Part shown: positions 34,524 to 43,659 of the stretch, piece by piece
How the letters are laid out: every line of letters starts with the position of its first letter
Position numbering within the stretch: the stretch's first letter is position 1
Assembly: GCF_900184815.1 (NCBI RefSeq)
Contig: NZ_FXXQ01000006.1
Coordinates: 1-64,000 of the forward strand
Source of the DNA: Boseongicola aestuarii
GTDB taxonomy: Bacteria > Pseudomonadota > Alphaproteobacteria > Rhodobacterales > Rhodobacteraceae
Direction of reading: 5' to 3'
DNA length: 64,000 bases
The notes under the pieces: generated by a model
The model's input: only the letters and a program-made list of their open reading frames with translations
Databases searched by the model: none
Told to the model about the DNA's origin: nothing
Position numbers and translations under genes: made by a program

Positions 34524-35669
34524 ATGAGGATTGAGGATTTAAGCACGGTTCTGCAACCTGTTGCGGTAGCGAACGGCTTGCCGAACGCGTTCTATACATC
34601 GGACGAAATTTACGCGGCTGAACGCGATGCGCTTTGGTTTTCGTCCTGGGCTGGGATTTGCGCCGAAGCGGAAGTCGCCGAACCCGGCGACGCGCGACCT
34701 GTTGATTTTCTGGGAGTGCCGCTGTTCCTGTTGCGCGGAAAAGACGGTGTTCTTCGAGTTTTTCAGAACATTTGCCGCCATCGCGGCATGATCCTTGTCA
34801 CCGAACCGCGCAGAATCGAAGGGGCCATTCGCTGCCCGTATCATTCGTGGTGTTACAGCCATAAAGGCGCACTGGTGGCCACACCACATGTGGGCGGGCC
34901 GGGGCGGAACTCGCACCCCGATATCAAGCGCGACGAACTAGGGTTGATCGAGGTGCGCAGCCATGTCTGGCTTGGCATTGTCTACATCAACCTCTCCGGG
35001 GATGCGCCGGAATTCACGGAGTTGCACCGCGATCTGATCGCGCGTTGGGCGGAATTTGATGTGCCGATGTATCACGGCGGCGCCGACAGCACGTTCACGC
35101 TGGACTGCAAGACGAACTGGAAACTGGCGGTTGAGAATTACAGCGAGAGCTATCATTTGCCTTGGGTCCATCCGGGGCTGAACAGCTATTCTCGGCTTGA
35201 AGATCACTATAATATTGAAATTGAAGGAAAATTTTCGGGGCAGGGAACCGAGGTCTACCGCCAGATCAAGGGCGACAACGGGCAGGTTTTCCCCGATTTC
35301 CCCAATCTTTCCGACAAGTGGGATACCGGGGGCGAATACATCACAGTCACGCCGAATGTCATGTTGGGCGTGCAGCGCGATCACGTGTTTGCCATCATTC
35401 TGGAGGCGAAAGGGCCACGGTTGACGCGCGAACACGTTCACATTTTCTATGCCACACCAGATACATCGGAAGCATTGCGCAAGAAGAACGCGCATCTTTG
35501 GGAAGGTGTTTTCATCGAGGATATAGGCGTCGTCGAAGGGATGCAGGCCGCGCGTGGCGCGCCGGGTTTTGACGGCGGGCGGTTTTCGCCTGCGATGGAC
35601 GGTCCGACGCATGTTTTCCATCGTTGGGTCGCAAGCCGCATGATGTCCGCGCAACATGCGGCCGAATAG
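34524..35669 (+). CDS. Rieske non-haem iron oxygenase, large subunit
   Basis: A 381-residue oxygenase with a Rieske cluster site C84-x-H86 ... C104-x2-H107 and a mononuclear iron site in 'VENYSESYHLPWVH' (H211, H216, with a distal Asp in FIEDIG). The residue bridging the two centres is Glu (E208) where naphthalene-dioxygenase types have Asp. Glu at this place is known from carnitine monooxygenase CntA/YeaW. That supports a quaternary- or N-methyl-amine substrate rather than an aromatic ring; it remains inference. The start at 34524 has GGAGGGG upstream. No dedicated reductase gene is adjacent, so electrons must come from elsewhere. Confidence 0.88.
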   Translation: MRIEDLSTVLQPVAVANGLPNAFYTSDEIYAAERDALWFSSWAGICAEAEVAEPGDARPVDFLGVPLFLLRGKDGVLRVFQNICRHRGMILVTEPRRIEGAIRCPYHSWCYSHKGALVATPHVGGPGRNSHPDIKRDELGLIEVRSHVWLGIVYINLSGDAPEFTELHRDLIARWAEFDVPMYHGGADSTFTLDCKTNWKLAVENYSESYHLPWVHPGLNSYSRLEDHYNIEIEGKFSGQGTEVYRQIKGDNGQVFPDFPNLSDKWDTGGEYITVTPNVMLGVQRDHVFAIILEAKGPRLTREHVHIFYATPDTSEALRKKNAHLWEGVFIEDIGVVEGMQAARGAPGFDGGRFSPAMDGPTHVFHRWVASRMMSAQHAAE

Positions 35670-35699
35670 GTCCGATCGTTTCATTTCGGCGCAAATGCC

Positions 35700-35924
35700 A
35701 TGACGCGCGATCCGCTTCAGGAGGCGCTGTTGGCTGCCCATGCTATTGATGACCGAAGGGCTTTGGTTGCGCTTTATCGTGACGCAGCGGATTTGGCATA
35801 TTCAGCGCAAGATATTGATAAGGAATGCTTTTTCCTCACGCATGCGTGGATCTTTGCGCTTGAGACGGATCATGAACTGGTCCACGAACTTTTCGCTCGA
35901 CTGGATCGCAATGGACGGGTTTGA
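35700..35924 (+). CDS. Small conserved-looking protein in the Rieske operon
   Basis: A 74-residue, mostly alpha-helical protein (QEALLAAHAIDDRRALVALYRDAADLAYS...), with helix-turn-helix spacing like one or two TPR-type units and no signal peptide. It fills the gap between the Rieske oxygenase (30 bp) and the FAD/GcvT gene (27 bp) on the same strand, so it is very likely co-transcribed. I do not recognise the family. An accessory role to one of the two enzymes is possible. Confidence 0.6.
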   Translation: MTRDPLQEALLAAHAIDDRRALVALYRDAADLAYSAQDIDKECFFLTHAWIFALETDHELVHELFARLDRNGRV

Positions 35925-35951
35925 CTTGGGTAATTCAGAGGCGGGACGGAG

Positions 35952-38366
35952 ATGAGATCACAGGCCAGAGTTGTGGTGATCGGCGGTGGCGTTGTTGGGT
36001 GTTCGGTGCTGTACCATTTGACCAAACTTGGGTGGTCCGACGTCATGCTGATTGAGCGATCCGAGTTAACCAGTGGTTCGACATGGCATGCGGCGGGCGG
36101 TTTTCACACGCTGAACGGCGATACCAATATGGCGGCGCTTCAGGGGTATACGATCCGGCTTTATCGCGAGTTGGAAGAATTGACCGGGCAGTCCTGCGGT
36201 TTGCACCATGTCGGCGGGATCACTTTGGCCGACACGCCCGAGCGACTGGACATGTTGAAGGCCGAACGCGCCAAGCACCGTTATATGGGTCTGGAAACTG
36301 AATTGCTTTCTCCGAGCGAAATCAGGGAGATGGCAGAGCTTGTCAATGTCGAGGGTGTACTTGGAGGATTATACGATCCGCTTGATGGGCATCTTGATCC
36401 GTCGGGCACGACGCAAGCATATGCCCGTGCCGCGAGGATGGGTGGGGCCGAAATCGTCACGCACACCCGTGTTCTGGAAACCAGCCCGCGCGCTGATGGC
36501 GGTTGGGATGTCGTTACGGAAAAGGGGACGGTTGTTGCCGAGCACGTGGTTAACGCAGCGGGGCTTTGGGCGCGAGAGGTCGCGGCGATGGCGGGAGTAT
36601 ATCTGCCGTTGATGCCAATGGCGCATCAGTATCTGGTGACTGAGGACATCCCGGAAATATATGAACGCGGGTCAGAGTTTCCGCATGTGATGGATCCCGG
36701 CGGTGAAAGTTATCTGCGCCAGGAAGGGCGGGGGCTGTGCATCGGATTTTATGAGCAGAAATGTGAACCCTGGTCGGTTAATGGGACGCCTTGGGATTTC
36801 GGACATGAACTGCTGAATGACTCCTTCGAAAAGATCGAGGACAGCGTTAATTTTGCCTATCGCCGGTTCCCGGTGCTTGAGCGAGCGGGTGTAAAGCGGG
36901 TAATTCATGGCCCATTTACGTTCGCGCCGGACGGCAATCCGCTGGTCGGTCCGGTGCCCGGGCTGCGAAATTATTGGACGGCTTGTGCGGTTATGGCCGG
37001 GTTTAGTCAGGGGGGCGGCGTTGGGCTTAGTCTGGCGCAATGGATGATCGAGGGCGAAACGGACCGTGATCCGCGGGCCATGGATGTTGCGCGCTTTGGT
37101 CGTTGGACGACGCCGGCCTACACACTTCCGAAGGTGATAGAGAATTATCAACGCCGCTTTTCCGTGAGTTATCCGAATGAGGAACTGCCCGCCGCGCGTC
37201 CGTTTCGTCGCACGCCGATGTACGATATCTGGGACGGGATGAACGCGGTTTTCGGCGCGACATATGGGCTGGAAGTTCCAAACTACTTCGCCCCTGATGG
37301 CGAGCCGCGATTTGAAACTCCGAGTTTCCGCCGCTCGAATGCCTGGGACGCGACTCGCGCGGAAGTCCATGCAGTGCGCAGGTCGGTCGGAATCAACGAG
37401 GTTCACAATTTCAGCAAGTTTCTGGTCACCGGCAGGAATGCGCGCGGTTGGCTGGACCGGATCATGGCGGGACGAATTCCAAAGCCGGGGCGCATGTCTC
37501 TGTCTCCGATGCTGTCACCCAAGGGGCGGCTGATTGGAGATTTTACGATCTCTTGTCTGGACGAGAAGACGTTTTTCTTAACGGCAAGTTACGCAAGTCA
37601 GGATTATCATCTCAGATGGTTCGAGCAACACCTGGAACCGGATGTATCGGTGCAGAACCTGTCGGATTTGGTGACGGGGTTTCAGATTGCAGGTCCGATG
37701 GCGCGAGAGCTATTGCAAAAGGTGACGACCGCGGATGTGTCGTCTGAGGCTTTCAAGTTCCTGGACGTGAAACTTATCGCGATTGGACTGGCTGATTGCC
37801 GAGTTCAGCGGGTCAGTTACACCGGCGATTTGGGCTATGAGATCTATTGCGACCTGACAAGTCAGAGGCATTTGTTCGACACGCTGTGGAGTGCAGGTCA
37901 AACAATGGGACTGCAGCCCTTCGGGATGCGGGCGATGATGTCCTTGAGGCTGGACCGGTTTTTCGGATCCTGGCAACGCGAGTTCTCGCCGGATTATACC
38001 GCGGCTGAAACCGGACTGGACCGCTTTATCCAGTTTCAAAAGCCTGTGAACTTTATAGGACGCGAGGCTGCCGAGATTGAAAGGGTGACATTGCCGCCGC
38101 GCGTTTTATGTGCGTTCGAGGTGGATGCGCAGGATTGCGATGTGGTTGGTTACGAGCCGATTTGGCGCGACGGGGGCGTCGTGGGTTTTTGTACGTCGGG
38201 CGGTTATTCGCATTGGTTGGACAAATCGATTGCCTTTGGTTTCGTGCCTCGCGAAGGCTTGGACGACACTTCGGGGTTCGAGATCGAGGTGCTTGGTCAA
38301 CGTCGTCGCGCCGTTCGCTTGCCCGCCTCACCGTTTGATCCGGACGGTGGCAGGATGCGGCACTGA
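35952..38366 (+). CDS. FAD-dependent oxidoreductase fused to GcvT domain (DMGDH-like)
   Basis: An 804-residue two-part enzyme. Residues 1-390 are a D-amino-acid-oxidase-type FAD domain with GGGVVG at 11-16 and 'GSTWHAAG', whose His (H46) is the covalent-FAD His of dimethylglycine and sarcosine dehydrogenases. The C-terminal half is a glycine-cleavage T-protein-like folate-binding domain ending in the barrel 'YSHWLDKSIAFGFVP'. Enzymes of this design oxidatively remove an N-methyl group and pass the C1 unit to tetrahydrofolate. GGGACGGAG lies upstream. The gene is the last of the rightward operon and points to an N-methylated substrate or intermediate. Confidence 0.9.
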   Translation: MRSQARVVVIGGGVVGCSVLYHLTKLGWSDVMLIERSELTSGSTWHAAGGFHTLNGDTNMAALQGYTIRLYRELEELTGQSCGLHHVGGITLADTPERLDMLKAERAKHRYMGLETELLSPSEIREMAELVNVEGVLGGLYDPLDGHLDPSGTTQAYARAARMGGAEIVTHTRVLETSPRADGGWDVVTEKGTVVAEHVVNAAGLWAREVAAMAGVYLPLMPMAHQYLVTEDIPEIYERGSEFPHVMDPGGESYLRQEGRGLCIGFYEQKCEPWSVNGTPWDFGHELLNDSFEKIEDSVNFAYRRFPVLERAGVKRVIHGPFTFAPDGNPLVGPVPGLRNYWTACAVMAGFSQGGGVGLSLAQWMIEGETDRDPRAMDVARFGRWTTPAYTLPKVIENYQRRFSVSYPNEELPAARPFRRTPMYDIWDGMNAVFGATYGLEVPNYFAPDGEPRFETPSFRRSNAWDATRAEVHAVRRSVGINEVHNFSKFLVTGRNARGWLDRIMAGRIPKPGRMSLSPMLSPKGRLIGDFTISCLDEKTFFLTASYASQDYHLRWFEQHLEPDVSVQNLSDLVTGFQIAGPMARELLQKVTTADVSSEAFKFLDVKLIAIGLADCRVQRVSYTGDLGYEIYCDLTSQRHLFDTLWSAGQTMGLQPFGMRAMMSLRLDRFFGSWQREFSPDYTAAETGLDRFIQFQKPVNFIGREAAEIERVTLPPRVLCAFEVDAQDCDVVGYEPIWRDGGVVGFCTSGGYSHWLDKSIAFGFVPREGLDDTSGFEIEVLGQRRRAVRLPASPFDPDGGRMRH

Positions 38367-38380
38367 CGTGAGATCAGGTT

Positions 38381-40993
38381 TCAGAAATCTTCCCAGTCAT
38401 CGTCATCCGCGATCGCCAGTGAGCCGTCCGTCACGCTTCCGGGCTTGGGTTTGACGGGTGCGGCTTTGGGCGCGGCGCCTTGACGCTGACTTGACTGTGG
38501 GTTGGGTGAACCTGTGCTGGCGGACCGCGCGCCATCGAGTTTGTGGGGTGTTTGCTGTCTTGGCGCCGCGGCGCTGCCCGTGATCCGGAATCTGCCAGTC
38601 GTTGCAACAAGTGCATTGGCTTCTGCGGTGAGCGTATGTGTTGCGGCCGTCGTTTCTTCGAACATTGCCACGTTTTGCTGCGTGACCTGATCCAATTGAC
38701 TGATGGCCGTATTGATTTCTTCAAGCCCCGTTGATTGTTCGCGCGCGGAGGCGGCGATCCCCGTCACATGTTCTTCGATATCTCCCACAGATGTGACGAT
38801 TTCGTTGAGGGCTGTGCCCGCCTTGTCGACCAGTGAGACGCCTCGCTTGACCTGATTTCCCGAGGTCGAGATCAAGGTATTTATCTCGCGCGCCGCTTCG
38901 GAGGAGCGTTGGGCGAGGGCACGTACTTCGGACGCCACGACTGCGAAGCCGCGTCCTGCATCGCCGGCGCGTGCGGCTTCAACGCCTGCATTCAACGCAA
39001 GCAGGTTGGTCTGAAAAGCAATATCGTCGATCACCGAGATAATCCGGGAAATCTGTTCGGACGAACTGGCGATTTCCCCCATTGCGTCAACAGCTTCGCG
39101 CACCACCGTGCCTGACGCCTCGGCGTTTTTGCGCGCGTCGGTCACGACTTCACTGGCTTTGCTGGCTCCGTCAGCCGCAGAGGCCACGGAAGCGGTGATT
39201 TGCGTCAGGGCGGCGGCGAATTGTTCCAAGGTGGCGGCCTGTTGTTCCGTGCGGAGCGACAGATCGTCGGCGGCGGACGAAATATTTCCGGCTTCGCCGA
39301 GAATGGCGCCGGAATTGTCCATCACAAGCGATACTGCGCTGTCGAGCGCCAGGACGGGCTCGTTGAAGTGACTACGCAGGGCTTCGTAGTCTTCGTCAAA
39401 GGCGTTAGACAAGCGGATCGAGAGATCTCCCTGGGACAGCGCGGTCAGAGCAGCGCTTAGACTGTCGACGACGGCTTTTCGCGCCTCCTCCATTGCCGAC
39501 GCAATGGCCATGGCTTCGTTTTTGGCCGCTTCGGCGCGGGTGATGTCTTTGCCGAGGAACACATAGCCGGTCGCCCGACCATCGCGGTCGAGAATTGGGG
39601 TCACATTGCCTGAAACCGTCGCGGTGTTCCCCGCGTGCGCCACTTCGAATTTGTCGAAGACTGCTTTGCCGGACGCTGCCTGATCAAGCGATACCGTTTC
39701 GCTGGTCGGGTGGATGAGTTGATCCAACATGATCTTTCCAAGGGCGCTTTCGATAGAAGGAAGCGCGCTTTTCAGGATCTGGTTTGCGAAAGTTAGCTGT
39801 CCTTCGCTATTGAAGTCCGCGCGCATCTGATCCGCCTCAAGGGACATGATGATCGCGTTGTTGGTGCCCGGAACCGTGACGTCTTCCCATTCTAGGATAT
39901 AGCCGATCGTCTGGGAGGCGTCGTCTTTTACCGGGTTGATCGAAAGCGCGATAATCAGGTTGTCGATGCGAAGATCGCGAAGGACGGGAAAATTCCCCTT
40001 TGAGATCATTGATTTGATTGCGCCATCGTCGTTGAGTGCTTCGCAGAGATTGGCCCCGACGAGGTTTTTGGCGGAGGTGACATCCTTGTCCTTCAACAGA
40101 GACGGGCCTGTGGCCTTGATGAACGACTTGAAGGCCGCGTTGTGATGAGTGAGCTTCAGGTCGAGGTCCGTCATGGAGAGAGCTGCCGATGAGCCGAGGA
40201 AGCCCGCGCTTTTGAAATAGGCATCCTTGGTGACGGCTTCGGCGGCGTGTAGTTGCGCGCGTAATGTGTCCAGCTCGCGCGAAAGAAGGCCGATTTCGTC
40301 GCGTCGGTTCTGCCCTTTAATCTCGGTAACAAGGTCGCCTGCGGTCATAAGCGAGGTGCGGCTGGCAACCCGTTTCAGGGGGTCTGCGAGAGACAGGCGG
40401 AAAAACAGGCCTGCGGCGATCAGGACAATCAGAAAGACACTGGCGGATATGGTCAGGTTGTGTAGTCGCACCGCCTGCAATTCCGCCAGAAGAGTATCCG
40501 GGCTCCAGGCGATTGCGATTGCGCCGGATGCCGTGCCTTCGGCAGTGGCAGCGATCGGATAGGCGACCCAGAATCCATCCCCCGTTGTTTCCAGAGATGT
40601 CGTCTGTCTTGCGGTCTCCGCGAGTGTTCTGAGATCGGGGTCAACCGATCTGCCCGTCTGCGCGATGACGCTGCTTTCCTTGTCCACAACGATCGCCGAT
40701 TTGATGGAGTCGGGGTGTTTTGCGAGGAGGTCGCGCAGAGTTGCGTCGATGTCGTCGACCTTCCCGAACCGCACCGCGCCCTGCAATTGCCCCGTGGTCA
40801 ACTCTGTCACGTCGCGGGCAAGAACCCGCATCCCGTCAAGCGCCACGGTGGTTGCATTGCGATCTGCGTTGTAGGTCAACACACCGGCGACGGTGAGGAT
40901 TGCGGCGGTCAGAATAAGCAGGCACTTCAAAAGGATTGAGATACCGAACGATCGCAACGGCGCGGGTGTGGTTTGGGGGGTCATTTTGGTCAT
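38381..40993 (-). CDS. Methyl-accepting chemotaxis protein with HAMP and two PAS-like domains
   Basis: An 870-residue chemoreceptor. It has TM helices at about 17-40 and 180-200, an exported sensor region between them, a HAMP domain at about 202-255, PAS-like domains at about 265-375 and 385-490, a second HAMP-like helix at 505-555, and the signalling hairpin with its conserved tip ([20 protein letters not shown], residues 658-677). The last five residues, DWEDF, match the x-W-x-x-F tether that binds CheR. It is co-transcribed behind the small secreted protein gene, 8 bp away. Confidence 0.92.
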   Translation of the reverse strand: MTKMTPQTTPAPLRSFGISILLKCLLILTAAILTVAGVLTYNADRNATTVALDGMRVLARDVTELTTGQLQGAVRFGKVDDIDATLRDLLAKHPDSIKSAIVVDKESSVIAQTGRSVDPDLRTLAETARQTTSLETTGDGFWVAYPIAATAEGTASGAIAIAWSPDTLLAELQAVRLHNLTISASVFLIVLIAAGLFFRLSLADPLKRVASRTSLMTAGDLVTEIKGQNRRDEIGLLSRELDTLRAQLHAAEAVTKDAYFKSAGFLGSSAALSMTDLDLKLTHHNAAFKSFIKATGPSLLKDKDVTSAKNLVGANLCEALNDDGAIKSMISKGNFPVLRDLRIDNLIIALSINPVKDDASQTIGYILEWEDVTVPGTNNAIIMSLEADQMRADFNSEGQLTFANQILKSALPSIESALGKIMLDQLIHPTSETVSLDQAASGKAVFDKFEVAHAGNTATVSGNVTPILDRDGRATGYVFLGKDITRAEAAKNEAMAIASAMEEARKAVVDSLSAALTALSQGDLSIRLSNAFDEDYEALRSHFNEPVLALDSAVSLVMDNSGAILGEAGNISSAADDLSLRTEQQAATLEQFAAALTQITASVASAADGASKASEVVTDARKNAEASGTVVREAVDAMGEIASSSEQISRIISVIDDIAFQTNLLALNAGVEAARAGDAGRGFAVVASEVRALAQRSSEAAREINTLISTSGNQVKRGVSLVDKAGTALNEIVTSVGDIEEHVTGIAASAREQSTGLEEINTAISQLDQVTQQNVAMFEETTAATHTLTAEANALVATTGRFRITGSAAAPRQQTPHKLDGARSASTGSPNPQSSQRQGAAPKAAPVKPKPGSVTDGSLAIADDDDWEDF

Positions 40994-41001
40994 CCTGTCG
41001 A

Positions 41002-41574
41002 TTACATCAGGCTGTCGGCGTCAACGCCCACGGTGACGGCGCCGATGGCTTGCCCCGTAGCGGGGTCGACCAGCGTGAAGGACACCTGGGCCTGATAGCG
41101 CTGAGTGGACTCGTCGAGTTCGATTTCGGAGATGTGAAAGCCACCGGCGCCTTGCGCATAGGTTTCGCTGTGCTTTGCTTCGTCGCCCTGCCAGTAATCC
41201 GAGGTCAGATCGCTTGCCGCCACGTTCAGGCCGCGCGCGTCGGTCACGAAGATTTCGGTGATCGCGTCGCCCGAGCCCGTGACGCGCTCGCGCAGGAAAC
41301 TGGCGGCGAGATTGTCGAGAACGGGTGTGATGGTCGGCGTCGAACTGCCGCCGACTTCGGCGCGCCAGGCCAGATCGAGGGCGTCGATTTCCGCCTGGGT
41401 AAAGCCGGCGGTGGTGGCGTTCTGCGCGTTGACCGCGTCGATCAGGACCTGGGCATTCGCCCATTCCGAGATGGCCGTTTCGAAATAGTTCCTTGCCGCG
41501 GCCTCGAAATCCTGAGCGGCAACGGGTGTCGTCATCAGCATCGGCAACAACACTGCAAGAGCGCGTTTCTTCAT
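41002..41574 (-). CDS. Small secreted sensor-like protein (possible Cache/PDC fold)
   Basis: A 190-residue exported protein with signal peptide (residues 1-21, ending AAQ). The C-terminal half, '[81 protein letters not shown]', has the order of strands of PDC/Cache ligand-binding domains. A free-standing, soluble version is unusual. AAAGGA precedes the ATG at 41574. It directly precedes the chemoreceptor gene and may deliver a ligand signal to its periplasmic region; that is inference. Confidence 0.75.
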   Translation of the reverse strand: MKKRALAVLLPMLMTTPVAAQDFEAAARNYFETAISEWANAQVLIDAVNAQNATTAGFTQAEIDALDLAWRAEVGGSSTPTITPVLDNLAASFLRERVTGSGDAITEIFVTDARGLNVAASDLTSDYWQGDEAKHSETYAQGAGGFHISEIELDESTQRYQAQVSFTLVDPATGQAIGAVTVGVDADSLM

Positions 41575-41770
41575 CGGTTTGGGTCCTTTCAACAAGCAGG
41601 AAGTTCATGTCATGATCGTCGCAATATGGCCGAACCCTTTCGAGCCGATTAACCCGAAGGGTGTTTCCTAAAATCCGATCTATTTTTTGCGGAGGCTCTC
41701 TGATCTATGGGGCGACTTGACCTTGCGCTGGGCCGACGTGATACCCGGCAGTGAAGAAGGCGAGGGACAG

Positions 41771-42814
41771 ATGGCGGAATTACCGGCGATTGCAGTGGTT
41801 GGGGCGGGCCTGATCGGACAAAGGCACGTCGATCTCGTGAGCCGCGGCGCGCGGCTGGCGGCTATCGTCGATCCCGATCCGTCCGCCAGGGTGCTTGCGG
41901 CGCGCCATGATGCGGTCTGGTTTGCGGACCTTGAAGATTACCTTGCCGGATCACGGCCCGATGGCGTGATCCTGGCGACGCCAAATCAGGTGCATGTCGC
42001 GCAGGGCCTTAGTTGCGTTCGGGCCGGAATCCCGGTGTTGGTCGAAAAGCCGATCGCCAACGATGTGGACTCGGCGACGGCTTTGGTCGAGGAGGCCGAA
42101 GCGGCGGGCGTGGCCGTTCTGGTGGGCCATCACCGGCGGCATAATCCTCTGGTCGCGGCGGCAAAGGCGGTGATCGAGGCGGGCCGTCTGGGCGAGATTG
42201 TCGCGGCGACGGCCGAGTTCTGGCTTTACAAGCCAGACGATTATTTCGCGCCGGACTGGCGGCGGGCACCCGGCGCGGGACCGGTGTTTATCAATCTGAT
42301 CCACGACATCGACCTGATGCGGCATTTCTGCGGGAATGTTGAATTTGTGCAAGCGATGGAAAGCCGCTCGGTGCGGGGTTTCGAGGTCGAGGATACGATG
42401 GCGGTCCTGTTGCGCTTTGCGAATGGCGCCCTGGCAACGGTCAGCGTATCGGATACGATTTCGGCGCCTTGGAGTTGGGAATTCACAAGTGGCGAGAACC
42501 CGGTTTATCCCAAGGTAACGACCTCGTGTTACAAGATCGGCGGCACACATGGGGCTTTGTCTGTGCCGGACATGGTGCTGTGGCGCCATGAGGGTGCGCG
42601 CAGTTGGTGGCAGCCGATTGCTTCGGAGACGATCGGATTTGAGACGGCTGAACCGCTGATGCGGCAGCTGGCGGATTTCGTGGCGGTGATCCGCGATGGG
42701 GCGCGCCCTTTGGTCAGTGGCCGCGAGGGGCTGGAAAGCCTGCGCGTGGTCGAGGCGATCAAGACGGCGGCGGCAAGCGGAGAGACCGTGGCATTGGGGG
42801 CGGCGCATGGGTGA
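41771..42814 (+). CDS. Gfo/Idh/MocA-family oxidoreductase
   Basis: A 347-residue NAD(P)-dependent dehydrogenase with the Rossmann motif VVGAGLIG near the N-terminus, 'VLVEKPIA' (EKP) near residue 95, and 'GPVFINLIHDIDLMRHF' with the second-domain catalytic His. The start at 41771 follows GAGGGACAG. The frame is open further upstream, but the added residues are not family-like. It overlaps the TauE/SafE gene by 8 bp and opens an operon that continues to the tetronate-kinase-like gene. The substrate is likely a sugar acid or polyol. Confidence 0.85.
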   Translation: MAELPAIAVVGAGLIGQRHVDLVSRGARLAAIVDPDPSARVLAARHDAVWFADLEDYLAGSRPDGVILATPNQVHVAQGLSCVRAGIPVLVEKPIANDVDSATALVEEAEAAGVAVLVGHHRRHNPLVAAAKAVIEAGRLGEIVAATAEFWLYKPDDYFAPDWRRAPGAGPVFINLIHDIDLMRHFCGNVEFVQAMESRSVRGFEVEDTMAVLLRFANGALATVSVSDTISAPWSWEFTSGENPVYPKVTTSCYKIGGTHGALSVPDMVLWRHEGARSWWQPIASETIGFETAEPLMRQLADFVAVIRDGARPLVSGREGLESLRVVEAIKTAAASGETVALGAAHG

Positions 42815-43637
42815 TGTGTATTCGACGCAGTTTCTGATCGCGTTTGTCATCGGACTGTTGGCGACGGGAGCGATTGCGGGCGTGTTGGCGGGGTTGTTGG
42901 GGGTCGGTGGCGGCATCGTGATTGTGCCGGTGCTGTTCTTGCTGTCGGGGTTCTTTGGGTTCCCGGCGGAGCTGGCGATGCCGATGGCAGTGGGCACTTC
43001 GCTGGCGACGATCATCCCGACGTCGATTTCCTCGGCGCGCTCACATCACAAGCGCGGCAGTATGGATGTGGACCTGTTGAAGATCTGGGCGCCGTTCGTG
43101 TTTTTCGGCGCCCTGATGGGCGGCGTACTGGCGAATTTTGTGTCGGGCGCGTTCCTGACACTGCTTTTTGGCGTGATCGCCTTGGCGGTTGCGGTGAACC
43201 TTGCCTTGCCGAAGACCATCGTTGTGGCCGAAAGCCTGCCGGGCGGTGTCTTGGCACGCACGACGGTGCCAACGGGTGTCGGCGTGTTCTCGGCTTTGAT
43301 GGGGATCGGTGGCGGAACCTTGTCAGTGCCGATCCTGACGGCGTTCTCTTATCCTGTGCATCGCGCAATCGGCACGGCGGCGGCCTTGGGGCTGGTGATT
43401 GCGGTACCTGCGGTCTGCGGGTTCATCTGGGCCGGTTGGGGCGTGGAGGGGCGGCCTCCGTGGTCGTTCGGGTTCGTCAACGTGCCGGCGGCGGTCCTGA
43501 TTTTCGCGATGAGTGTGTTCACCGCGCCGGTGGGCTCGAAGTTGGCGCACGCGATGGATGCGGGGCCGCTGAAGCGGGTCTTTGCGCTGTTCTTGTTCGT
43601 CACGTCGATTAGGATGCTTTGGCAGGCGTTGGGATGA
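42807..43637 (+). CDS. TauE/SafE-family anion exporter
   Basis: A 276-residue membrane protein with about eight helices in two similar halves, each containing the Gly-rich signature (GLLGVGGGIVIVPVL near the start and 'GIGGGTLSVPIL' in the second half). Members export sulfite or other sulfur/organic anions. Its location in a tetronate-type operon is notable, but a DHPS pathway that releases sulfite is encoded 4-8 kb downstream, so sulfite export is a reasonable proposal. The start at 42807 overlaps the preceding gene. Confidence 0.85.
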   Translation: MGDVYSTQFLIAFVIGLLATGAIAGVLAGLLGVGGGIVIVPVLFLLSGFFGFPAELAMPMAVGTSLATIIPTSISSARSHHKRGSMDVDLLKIWAPFVFFGALMGGVLANFVSGAFLTLLFGVIALAVAVNLALPKTIVVAESLPGGVLARTTVPTGVGVFSALMGIGGGTLSVPILTAFSYPVHRAIGTAAALGLVIAVPAVCGFIWAGWGVEGRPPWSFGFVNVPAAVLIFAMSVFTAPVGSKLAHAMDAGPLKRVFALFLFVTSIRMLWQALG

Positions 43638-43659
43638 CGCTATTTGGGGAGGGCGAGCG

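Noticed and set aside
41951-43015. A 354-codon minus-strand open frame
   Set aside because: It is antisense to the Gfo/Idh and TauE/SafE genes, which have clear motifs, and its translation is low-complexity Arg/His/Pro-rich.
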